Assembly (NCBI GenBank): GCA_945869355.1
Contig: CAMBPA010000038.1
Location: 1-9,030, forward strand
Source of the DNA: Bordetella parapertussis
GTDB taxonomy: Bacteria; Pseudomonadota; Gammaproteobacteria; Burkholderiales; Burkholderiaceae_B
Direction: 5' to 3'
Length of the DNA stretch: 9,030 bases
The translations under genes were made by a program, and so were the position numbers. Positions 1-6,354 of the stretch are shown here, piece after piece (the first letter of the stretch is position 1; each line of letters opens with the position of its first letter). Below the pieces are notes generated by a model. It ran no database searches and was not told the DNA's origin. It worked only from the letters and a program-made list of their open reading frames with translations.

Positions 1-142
1 CAAAGTGGTCTTCAAGGTTTTTAACCCGATTACTCGCGGCCGGAAGGGATAAATGGGATTTTTCCGCACCACGGGTCAGGCTGCTGGCGTCCCCTATGTT
101 GACGATTAGCTGCAAATCCGTCAGATCGAAGTGGTTTGCCAT
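1..142 (-). CDS. LysR-family transcriptional regulator, N-terminal part only
   Basis: The first 47 codons of a gene that runs off the left window edge, read on the minus strand from an ATG at 142-140. The translation begins MANHFDLTDLQLIV and continues through a typical winged helix-turn-helix: ALT-like SLTRGAEKSHLS, then the recognition helix LPAASNRVKNLEDHF. This is the hallmark LysR DNA-binding domain (the first 60 or so residues in LysR proteins). The effector-binding domain lies outside the window. The gene is divergent from the acyl-CoA dehydrogenase operon with 116 bp between the starts, so by the usual LysR rule it is the likely activator or repressor of that operon. No strong Shine-Dalgarno is visible ahead of the ATG; GACTGACTCAATC precedes it. 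The family call is firm. The regulated genes are inferred. Confidence 0.88.
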   Translation of the reverse strand, partial: MANHFDLTDLQLIVNIGDASSLTRGAEKSHLSLPAASNRVKNLEDHF

Positions 143-258
143 GATTGAGTCAGTCGCTTAAGCATTCAGAAAGCCCGGGTTAACCAAACATCAATAGTCA
201 GGCGGTCCGCGCTCGGGCACAGTAGCGTTTTCGCCATATCCGCCATCATAAGACAATC
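143..258. promoter_or_regulatory. Divergent regulatory region between lysR-type gene and acyl-CoA dehydrogenase operon
   Basis: This 116-bp region separates two divergent starts and should hold both promoters and the LysR-type binding sites. It contains two perfect 8-bp palindromes of the same shape, GCTTAAGC at 156-163 and GGTTAACC at 178-185, with centres 22 bp apart (about two helical turns). They fit the general idea of recognition and activation half-sites for a LysR tetramer, but the classical T-N11-A motif is not clear-cut. I could not pick out convincing -35/-10 pairs in either direction. CATATC and CATAAG near 235-251 are only weak -10 candidates for the operon. Confidence 0.45.
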
Positions 259-1422
259 ATGCAAACTACTCATTCAGACCAATACCAAGACATTCGTGAC
301 GCCATCCGAGATCTCTGCAAACAGTTCCCCGACGAGTACTTTCGTAAAGTAGACCAAGCACGCGGCTACCCTGAAGAGTTCGTCAATGCCTTGACTCAGG
401 CCGGCTGGATGGCCGCACTGATTCCCCAGGAATACGGTGGTTCAGGCCTCGGCCTCACGGAAGCCTCCGTCATTATGGAAGAGATTAACCGCTCTGGGGG
501 TAATTCCGGGGCGTGCCATGGCCAGCTCTACAACATGGGCACCCTGCTGCGCCATGGGTCGACTGAACAAAAAAACCTCTACCTGCCAAAAATCGCGGCG
601 GGTGAGCTACGTTTGCAGTCGATGGGGGTCACCGAACCGACCACGGGCACGGACACCACCAAGATTAAGACCACTGCTGTCAAAAAAGGCGATCGCTATG
701 TGATCAACGGCCAAAAGGTTTGGATCTCACGGGTCCAACACTCTGACCTCATGATTTTGCTGGCACGCACCACGCCACTTGATCAAGTGACAAAGAAATC
801 AGAGGGCATGTCGATTTTTATCGTCGATCTCCATCAAGCGATTGGTAACGGCTTGGCCGTCCGTCCCATTTTAAATATGGTCAATCATGAGACCAACGAA
901 CTGTTTTTTGAAAACCTTGAAATCCCCGCCGAGAACCTCATCGGCGAGGAAGGCAAAGGATTTAAATACATTCTGGACGGATTGAATGCTGAGCGTGCGC
1001 TGATTGCGGCTGAGTGTATCGGCGATGGCTATTGGTTCATTGACCGCGTCTCGAAGTATGTGAAAGAGCGGATTGTTTTTGGTCGTCCGATCGGGCAGAA
1101 CCAAGGCGTGCAGTTTCCGATCGCACGCGCTTTTGTGAACGTTGAAGCTGCAAGCTTAATGCGCTATGAGGCGTGTCGACTGTTTGACGCGAAACAAGCG
1201 TGCGGCACGCAAGCAAATATGGCCAAGTTGCTCGCCGCCGATGCCTCCTGGGAAGCTGCCAACGCCTGTTTGCAATTCCACGGCGGCTTCGGCTTCGCCT
1301 GCGAATATGATGTAGAGCGCAAGTTCCGCGAAACACGTTTGTATCAAGTCGCGCCGATTTCAACAAACCTGATCTTATCGTACGTCGCTGAACACGTACT
1401 TGGTCTTCCACGTTCGTTCTAA
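259..1422 (+). CDS. Acyl-CoA dehydrogenase (IVD-like catalytic glutamate position)
   Basis: A full-length FAD-dependent acyl-CoA dehydrogenase of 387 residues, the normal size for the family (about 380-400). It would introduce a 2,3 double bond into an acyl-CoA and pass electrons to ETF. Visible landmarks are an N-terminal helical domain (about 5-115), the flavin-contact segment GVTEPTTGTDTTKIKT (123-138), NGQKVWIS (150-157) in the middle beta domain, and the C-terminal helical domain with ERIVFGRPIGQNQGVQF (270-286) and QFHGGFGFACEYDVERKFRE (339-358). The usual MCAD/SCAD catalytic Glu before GTS is replaced: the site reads YQVAPIST, with Pro366 at the Glu position. Glu245 in NAERAL instead matches the helix-G base of isovaleryl- and long-chain acyl-CoA dehydrogenases. 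The ribosome binding site is weak (AAGA before the ATG). It is the first gene of a three-gene operon. Substrate unknown; a branched or otherwise unusual acyl-CoA is plausible. Confidence 0.93.
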   Translation: MQTTHSDQYQDIRDAIRDLCKQFPDEYFRKVDQARGYPEEFVNALTQAGWMAALIPQEYGGSGLGLTEASVIMEEINRSGGNSGACHGQLYNMGTLLRHGSTEQKNLYLPKIAAGELRLQSMGVTEPTTGTDTTKIKTTAVKKGDRYVINGQKVWISRVQHSDLMILLARTTPLDQVTKKSEGMSIFIVDLHQAIGNGLAVRPILNMVNHETNELFFENLEIPAENLIGEEGKGFKYILDGLNAERALIAAECIGDGYWFIDRVSKYVKERIVFGRPIGQNQGVQFPIARAFVNVEAASLMRYEACRLFDAKQACGTQANMAKLLAADASWEAANACLQFHGGFGFACEYDVERKFRETRLYQVAPISTNLILSYVAEHVLGLPRSF

Positions 1423-1432
1423 AGGACACCTC
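1421..1432 (+). promoter_or_regulatory. Ribosome binding site that fixes the MmgE/PrpD start
   Basis: AAAGGA at 1421-1426 overlaps the TAA stop of the acyl-CoA dehydrogenase gene and lies 6 nt before the ATG at 1433. It selects this ATG over an in-frame TTG at 1400, which would overlap the upstream gene and has no such site. The arrangement suggests translational coupling of the first two operon genes. Confidence 0.8.
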
Positions 1433-2821
1433 ATGACTGCCGTTCGCTCACCCGCCCCTGCTGCTGTTTTACACCCTAGCGCGACGCTTGCAAAGTTTGC
1501 CTCCGAACTGAAATACACCGATATTCCAAAATCAGTACGGATGCGCTGCGAAGATTTGTTTCTAGATACGATGGCTTCCATCCTGGCGGGCTCATCTGCA
1601 CGAGCAGTCAAAGCGATGGCTACATACACGGCGCTCATGGGGCCATCCGAGGGCAAATCAGAAGACTTCGTCAATCGCAGGATGACGAGTCCTTTTTTCG
1701 CTGCCATGGTGAACGCAGCGGCTGCGCACGTCGTCGAGCAGGATGACGTCCATAATGGTTCCGTGTTCCACCCTGCCGCTGTCGTATTTCCGCCAGCGCT
1801 TGCCGTAGCACAAGCGATTGGTGCGTCGGGTCAAGAGTTCATCACCGCTTCAGTTGTTGGCTACGAAGTCGGCATTCGGGTGGGCGAATTTCTGGGTCGT
1901 TCCCACTACAAGATCTTTCACACCACGGGTACCGCGGGCACCGTCGCTGCCGCAGTCACGGTGGGCCGCTTGCTCAAGCTCAATCCTGAGCAAATGCTCA
2001 ATGCCATTGGCTCCGCAGGCACACAGGCGTCCGGCCTCTGGGAGTTTTTGCGCGATGCCGCGGACTCCAAGCAATTGCATACCGCCCACGCGGCCTCTAC
2101 CGGCCTGAGTTCAGCCTACTTGGCCAAGGAAGGCTTCACAGGAGCACGTCGCATTCTGGAGGGTGTACAGGGCATGGCTGCCGGCATGTCAACAGACGCG
2201 GATCCTGCCAAACTGACAGACCGTCTAGGCACCCGCTGGGCATTGCCAGAGACCTCCTTCAAATTCCACGCATCGTGCCGTCACACGCATCCCGCTGCAG
2301 ACGCGCTGCAGCACGCAATGAAGACGCATGGTTTGAAAGCAGCTGACATCAGTCGTGTCATCACCCATGTGCATCAAGGCGCGATCGATGTACTGGGACC
2401 CGTCGTCGACCCGCAGACGGTTCATCAATCAAAGTTTTCGATGGGTACCGTCTTGGCGCTCATCGCCTTGCGCAACTCAGCTGACCTCGCAGGCTTTGAT
2501 CAAGCACTCAAGGATAGGCAAGTGACCGCCTTCCGTGACAAGGTCACGATGGAGTTAGACGAAGAAGTCGACACCGCTTATCCACAACGTTGGATTGGTA
2601 AGGTCACTGTCACAACAAAGGATGGCCGAAACTTGGCAGGACGCGTAGACGAGCCTAAGGGTGACCCGGGCAACACCTTGTCGCGTCCAGAGATCGAAGA
2701 CAAAGCCTTGCGACTCGGGACCTACGAGGGGAACGCCACGGAAGCGCAAGTAAAAAAATTAATCCAGACCGTTTGGTCTATTAGCAAGCAACCCCCACTC
2801 GGCCGCGTGTTGTCCGATTAA
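1433..2821 (+). CDS. MmgE/PrpD family protein (2-methylcitrate dehydratase / cis-aconitate decarboxylase superfamily)
   Basis: A 462-residue protein, near the usual length of MmgE and PrpD (about 470-485). Family marks seen are the N-terminal helical start with FASELKYTDIP, the acidic/His motif EQDDVHNGSVFHP (102-114), the glycine-rich helices TGTAGTVAAAVTVGRLL (165-181) and GSAGTQASGLWEF (193-205), SKQLHTAHAASTG (212-224) with the likely active-site Lys213, FKFHASCRHTHPAADA (276-291), and the C-terminal GNTLSRPEIEDKAL (413-426). Relatives dehydrate 2-methylcitrate, decarboxylate cis-aconitate or epimerise iminodisuccinate. Many bacterial members are uncharacterised. The site usually written DDTH reads DDVH here, so the Thr is Val. 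There are no prpB or prpC neighbours, so a methylcitrate-cycle role is not supported. The operon setting with an acyl-CoA dehydrogenase and an SDR suggests catabolism of an unknown organic acid. The start is set by AAAGGA 6 nt upstream. Confidence 0.9.
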   Translation: MTAVRSPAPAAVLHPSATLAKFASELKYTDIPKSVRMRCEDLFLDTMASILAGSSARAVKAMATYTALMGPSEGKSEDFVNRRMTSPFFAAMVNAAAAHVVEQDDVHNGSVFHPAAVVFPPALAVAQAIGASGQEFITASVVGYEVGIRVGEFLGRSHYKIFHTTGTAGTVAAAVTVGRLLKLNPEQMLNAIGSAGTQASGLWEFLRDAADSKQLHTAHAASTGLSSAYLAKEGFTGARRILEGVQGMAAGMSTDADPAKLTDRLGTRWALPETSFKFHASCRHTHPAADALQHAMKTHGLKAADISRVITHVHQGAIDVLGPVVDPQTVHQSKFSMGTVLALIALRNSADLAGFDQALKDRQVTAFRDKVTMELDEEVDTAYPQRWIGKVTVTTKDGRNLAGRVDEPKGDPGNTLSRPEIEDKALRLGTYEGNATEAQVKKLIQTVWSISKQPPLGRVLSD

Positions 2822-2845
2822 GTCGAATAAGCGGAGACAAGAAAA

Positions 2846-3595
2846 ATGCGTTTACAAAATAAAGTAGCCATCGTCACAGGCGCCGCTAGCGGTTTTGGTG
2901 CAGAGATCGCGCGTTTTTACGTTCGCGAAGGCGCGAAAGTCGTCATCGCAGATTTGAATGAAGCGGGTGCCCAAAAGGTTGCAGCAGAAATTGGCGCGTC
3001 AGCGATTGCGGTGAAATGCGATGTCAGCAAGCGCGCGGACATTGATTTTGCTGTGCACACTGCGCTGCAGAAGTTTGGCTCGGTCGATATTGTCGTGAAT
3101 AATGCAGGCTACACCCACAAGAACCAGCCTTTTCTCAATGTGGATGAAGCAGCATACGACCGTTGCTTCGATGTAAACGTCAAAGCGATTTATCATATGA
3201 TCAATGCGGTCGTGCCAATGATGCGTGCCAAAAAGTCTGGCTGCATCATCAATGTTGGCTCTACCGCCGGGATGCGGCCACGCCCAGGTCTGACTTGGTA
3301 CAACGCTTCAAAAGGCGCAGCGAATCTTTTGTCAAAATCACTAGCCGTTGAGCTCGCAGGCGACAATATTCGCGTTAATGTGATTTGCCCCGTCATGGGT
3401 GACACCGGCATGTTGGGTGATTTTATGGGCATCCCCGACACGCCGGAGAACCGAGCAAAATTCATTGCGACCATACCCATGGGCAGACTGAGTGTGCCAC
3501 GCGACATCGCCAACGCAGCGGTGTTCTTGGCCTCAGACGAGGCTTCCTTCTTGACGGGCCTAGAGTTACCTGTCGATGGTGGCCGAACGATTTAG
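2846..3595 (+). CDS. Short-chain dehydrogenase/reductase (SDR), FabG-like, NAD-type
   Basis: A classical SDR of 249 residues, the standard length. The cofactor motif TGAASGFG is at 11-18, and an Asp at the end of the second strand (IADLNEAG, Asp36) favours NAD(H) over NADP(H). NNAG is at 85-88, and the catalytic tetrad is Asn111, Ser139, Tyr152 and Lys156 (WYNASK). The C-terminus ends LPVDGGRTI, as in FabG-like members. GGAG at 2833-2836, 9 nt before the ATG, acts as ribosome binding site. It starts 24 bp after the MmgE/PrpD gene and is the last gene of the operon, so it probably oxidises or reduces a hydroxy/keto intermediate made by its neighbours. The exact substrate cannot be inferred. 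A 3-hydroxyacyl-CoA dehydrogenase or hydroxyacid dehydrogenase role would fit. Confidence 0.92.
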   Translation: MRLQNKVAIVTGAASGFGAEIARFYVREGAKVVIADLNEAGAQKVAAEIGASAIAVKCDVSKRADIDFAVHTALQKFGSVDIVVNNAGYTHKNQPFLNVDEAAYDRCFDVNVKAIYHMINAVVPMMRAKKSGCIINVGSTAGMRPRPGLTWYNASKGAANLLSKSLAVELAGDNIRVNVICPVMGDTGMLGDFMGIPDTPENRAKFIATIPMGRLSVPRDIANAAVFLASDEASFLTGLELPVDGGRTI

Positions 3596-3626
3596 CGGCC
3601 CGCACGTTAGCGCGAGCCTTGCCTGA

Positions 3627-3656
3627 CAACAATCAGCCTTTTCGGGTGGATTGTTG
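3627..3656. repeat. Inverted repeat between convergent SDR and rph ends
   Basis: CAACAATC at 3627-3634 is perfectly repeated in inverse as GATTGTTG at 3649-3656, with 14 nt between. Extra pairs are possible inside the loop (CC at 3637-3638 with GG at 3645-3646). It spans the last rph codons and the intergenic gap between two converging genes, the right place for a bidirectional terminator. However, neither strand shows a T-tract after the stem, so terminator function is only a possibility. No better terminator is visible in 3596-3632. Confidence 0.3.
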
Positions 3657-4388
3657 CTTCTGCGCCAAGTCTGCAATGCCCTCTTCAGCCAGCGCCAACA
3701 GCTGGTTGAGCTCAGCGCGATCAAACGTATGTCCCTCGGCCGTGCCTTGTACTTCAACATAACGACCCGATCCGGTCATCACAATGTTCATATCTGCATC
3801 ACAGCCAGAATCCTCGGGATAATCGAGATCAAGTACGGCCTGCCCGTCAACCATCCCCACCGACACGGCAGCAACCGAATCGATCAAGGGGTTCTTGCTG
3901 AGCAACCCCTGCTTGATGAGCCCGTCCACTGCATCAGCCACCGCAACCCACGCCCCTGTAATACTGGCACATCGCGTGCCGCCATCGGCTTGCAACACAT
4001 CGCAATCGATTTGAATCGTGCGCTCGCCGAGAGCCGTCATATCCATCACGGCCCGCAAGCTTCGGCCAATCAAGCGCTGAATTTCCTGAGTGCGACCAGA
4101 CTGCTTGCCCTTGGCCGCCTCGCGATCAGAACGTGTATGGGTCGAACGCGGCAACATTCCATACTCAGCAGTCACCCAACCCTGACCCTTTCCTTTTAAA
4201 AAGGGAGGCACTTTTTCGAGTACGCTTGCGGTACACAACACTTGGGTGTTCCCCATCGCAATCAAGACCGATCCCTCGGCGTAGCAGGTAAAACCGCGCT
4301 GTATGGAAACGCTGCGTAGCTCATTGGCAGCGCGACCAGAGGGCCGTGGTGGTGCAGAGCTAGCTTGGTTTGTATGGGTAGTTGACAA
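3633..4388 (-). CDS. rph: Ribonuclease PH
   Basis: A phosphorolytic 3'-to-5' exoribonuclease that trims tRNA 3' tails, normally a hexamer in the cytoplasm. The 251-residue translation matches E. coli RNase PH along nearly its whole length: [19 protein letters not shown] (37-55), [19 protein letters not shown] (68-86), [20 protein letters not shown] (93-112) with the phosphate-binding Arg99 (E. coli Arg86), [11 protein letters not shown] (129-139), and the metal-site region [15 protein letters not shown] (187-201) with its conserved aspartates. The N-terminus is about 13 residues longer than in E. coli. The start is TTG at 4388-4386: an in-frame TGA lies four codons upstream, there is no ATG or GTG before the conserved core, and GAGAG sits 6 nt ahead. 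Its usual downstream partners (pyrE in E. coli, rdgB/hemW elsewhere) are absent; it converges on the SDR gene instead. Confidence 0.97.
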   Translation of the reverse strand: MSTTHTNQASSAPPRPSGRAANELRSVSIQRGFTCYAEGSVLIAMGNTQVLCTASVLEKVPPFLKGKGQGWVTAEYGMLPRSTHTRSDREAAKGKQSGRTQEIQRLIGRSLRAVMDMTALGERTIQIDCDVLQADGGTRCASITGAWVAVADAVDGLIKQGLLSKNPLIDSVAAVSVGMVDGQAVLDLDYPEDSGCDADMNIVMTGSGRYVEVQGTAEGHTFDRAELNQLLALAEEGIADLAQKQQSTRKG

Positions 4389-4411
4389 GATGTGCTCTCA
4401 CAAAATTTAAG
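4382..4411 (+). promoter_or_regulatory. Candidate sigma70 promoter for ggt-yicC
   Basis: A consensus -35 TTGACA at 4382-4387 is followed after 18 bp by TTTAAG (4406-4411, four of six matches to TATAAT). The predicted start near 4418 would give a leader of only about 8 nt before the ggt ATG at 4426, consisting of the palindrome GGTCGACC and lacking a Shine-Dalgarno. The -35 overlaps the TTG start codon of rph on the other strand. It is a motif match only; the true promoter may lie further inside rph. Confidence 0.35.
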
Positions 4412-4434
4412 GTAGTGGGTCGACCATGATTCAA
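4405..4434 (-). promoter_or_regulatory. Candidate sigma70 promoter for rph
   Basis: On the minus strand TTGAAT (4434-4429) is followed after 18 bp by TTAAAT (4410-4405), each matching four of six consensus bases. The predicted start near 4398 leaves a leader of about 10 nt that still contains AGAG ahead of the TTG start. The -35 lies inside codons 2-3 of ggt, and the -10 overlaps the ggt -10 candidate. Weak on its own; the symmetrical arrangement is what makes it worth recording. Confidence 0.28.
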
Positions 4435-6354
4435 AACAGCCAACCCGTAGGTTTACAGCGTCACAGTATACGCAGCGCAGCGCGTGGTGTCCTGCTCGGC
4501 GGAGTCTGTCTGAGCCTTGCGATCTCGTGTCACAGGCCTGTTTGGGCGCAGAGCGTACCTGCCGTCGTTACGACGCCGGGCACCGCCACCGCTGTCACAC
4601 TGCCTGCCACGACTCCAGCGGCTGACAATGCGGCTGCCCTAAGCTACGACGGATCCTTTGAAATATTTCATCCCACCGTATCGACCGGGGGGATGGTGGC
4701 GAGCGAGCACCGGCTAGCAAGCGAAGTCGGCGCGCGGATACTACAACAGGGTGGTAATGCAACGGATGCTGCGGTCGCGATGGGATTTGCCCTCGCGGTC
4801 GTTTTACCGAACGCTGGCAATCTTGGAGGCGGCGGGTTTATGCTCGTGCGCGATGCGGCCAAAGGCAGCACGGTAGCCTTAGATTTTCGTGAAGTCGCGC
4901 CCGCAAGCGCCCACCCAAGCCTGTTTCTGGACGTCAACGGGCAAGTCATCCCAGGAAAATCGACACGTACACCCTATGCGGTGGGAGTACCCGGCTCTGT
5001 GGCGGGACTCGTTCAAGCTGCCCGCGACTACGGTAGTCTGCCGTTGTCACAGCTTGTCGCACCCGCCATCGGGTTAGCCGAAAACGGCTTTATCGTCAGT
5101 GCGGTGCTTGAAGAGCAATTTAAATCTCACCGCGCTCAGCTGATTCGCTGGGAAGGGACACGCGAGATATTCTTTAAGCGCAAGGCGGGTGCGCCTGATT
5201 GCGTCCTGCAACACTGTCCGCACGACGTCCTAGAAACCTATGCACGCGGGGATCGCCTGATCCAAAAAGACCTCGCAAACACCTTACGACTCATTGCGCA
5301 AGCAGGTGCAAACGGTTTTTACACTGGCCCCATTGCCCAGCAAATTGTGGCAGAACTCGCCAGTGCGGGTGCGTCTTCACCCATGACGTTAGAAGACTTA
5401 GTTCATTACCGTGTCGCCGTGCGGCAACCGATTCAAGGCACATACCGAGGCCATCAGATACTTTCGATGCCCGCCCCGAGCTCGGGCGGTGTGCACTTGA
5501 TTCAAATGCTGAACCTACTCGAGCGCTATCCACTCGCCGAGTTCGGTGCGAATAGTGCGCGCACCATTCACGTGCTCGCAGAGAGTGCCAGACTGGCTTA
5601 TGCCGATCGCTCGGAGTTCCTGGGAGACCCGGATTTCGTTAAGGTGCCGCAACGTGGCCTGAGCGCTAAGCGGTATGCCGATCAACTCGCTGCGGGTATC
5701 AATGTCGAGCGCGCGACTCCAAGTAAGTCTGTGCGTCCTGGTCAACCTCTTCCATTTGAAAGTGATCAGACGACGCACTTCTCTGTCATTGATCGTGCAG
5801 GCAATGTCGTGAGCTGTACCTATACACTCAACCTGAACTTTGGCTCAGGTATTGTGGCGCGCGGCACCGGCGTGCTTTTAAATAACGAGATGGATGACTT
5901 CGTCGCCAAGCCTGGTGTGCCCAACTCTTTCGGACTTCTTGGCGGTGACGCGAATGCCGTGGAGGCCGGCAAGCGGCCACTGAGTTCGATGACGCCTGTG
6001 ATCGTGCTCAAAGACGGAAAAGCATGGCTCGCAACCGGTTCGACTGGAGGCTCTCGCATCATCACGACGGTATTACAAAACCTTGTGAATATCATCGACT
6101 TCAATATGAATATCGCTCAGGCGATTTCTACACCCCGCACCCACCATCAGTGGATGCCAGACTACCTAAGAATCGAGCGTGGCATCAGTCCCGATACGAT
6201 CTCGCTCTTGAAACAAATGGGGCATGACGTCAGAATCATGCCAGCCATGGGACGTGCGCAGACTGTACAGCACACGCGGGGACGATTTTTTGGTGCGTCG
6301 GACCCCCGAAACCCGAATGGTGCCGCAATCGGTATAGAGAGCAAACATGATTAA
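4426..6354 (+). CDS. ggt: Gamma-glutamyltranspeptidase precursor, periplasmic
   Basis: Cleaves or transfers the gamma-glutamyl group of glutathione and related compounds in the periplasm. The precursor cuts itself into two chains. The 642-residue protein has a signal peptide (Arg12-Arg20 n-region, hydrophobic 21-34, likely cut at VWA-Q, residues 39-42) and an Ala/Thr/Pro-rich linker (44-72). The large chain carries GNLGGGGFMLVR (131-142) and the glutamate-binding Arg155 in DFREVAP. Thr449 of TTHFSV is the autoprocessing nucleophile, giving a 194-residue small chain close to the E. coli 190. NNEMDD (486-491), the lid-loop segment AKPGVPNSFGLLGGDANAV (494-512), PLSSM (518-522) and STGGSRIITTV (539-549) match E. 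coli GGT closely. Residues about 253-272 form an insertion of roughly 16 residues not in the E. coli enzyme, with CVLQHC. The gene overlaps yicC by 8 nt and is divergent from rph. Confidence 0.96.
   Translation: MIQNSQPVGLQRHSIRSAARGVLLGGVCLSLAISCHRPVWAQSVPAVVTTPGTATAVTLPATTPAADNAAALSYDGSFEIFHPTVSTGGMVASEHRLASEVGARILQQGGNATDAAVAMGFALAVVLPNAGNLGGGGFMLVRDAAKGSTVALDFREVAPASAHPSLFLDVNGQVIPGKSTRTPYAVGVPGSVAGLVQAARDYGSLPLSQLVAPAIGLAENGFIVSAVLEEQFKSHRAQLIRWEGTREIFFKRKAGAPDCVLQHCPHDVLETYARGDRLIQKDLANTLRLIAQAGANGFYTGPIAQQIVAELASAGASSPMTLEDLVHYRVAVRQPIQGTYRGHQILSMPAPSSGGVHLIQMLNLLERYPLAEFGANSARTIHVLAESARLAYADRSEFLGDPDFVKVPQRGLSAKRYADQLAAGINVERATPSKSVRPGQPLPFESDQTTHFSVIDRAGNVVSCTYTLNLNFGSGIVARGTGVLLNNEMDDFVAKPGVPNSFGLLGGDANAVEAGKRPLSSMTPVIVLKDGKAWLATGSTGGSRIITTVLQNLVNIIDFNMNIAQAISTPRTHHQWMPDYLRIERGISPDTISLLKQMGHDVRIMPAMGRAQTVQHTRGRFFGASDPRNPNGAAIGIESKHD

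Noticed and set aside
1400..1432. An upstream TTG start for the MmgE/PrpD gene
   Set aside because: It would overlap the acyl-CoA dehydrogenase gene and lacks a ribosome binding site, while AAAGGA sits 6 nt before the ATG at 1433.
1433..2821. Assigning the MmgE/PrpD protein as prpD of the methylcitrate cycle
   Set aside because: No prpB, prpC or acn neighbours are present, and the family holds several different reactions; only the family name is supportable.
3596..3632. A strong bidirectional terminator between the convergent SDR and rph genes
   Set aside because: Apart from the partial inverted repeat listed at 3627-3656, no GC-rich stem followed by a T-tract is visible on either strand.
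3651..4199. A 182-codon open frame on the plus strand inside rph
   Set aside because: It is antisense to a highly conserved RNase PH gene, has no recognisable protein similarity and no ribosome binding site; open by chance of codon use.
4513..4530. A possible lipobox (LAISC, Cys35) in the GGT signal peptide
   Set aside because: Position -3 is Ala rather than Leu, and a normal signal peptidase I site VWA-Q follows a few residues later; GGTs are usually soluble periplasmic proteins. It is not excluded, but is less likely.
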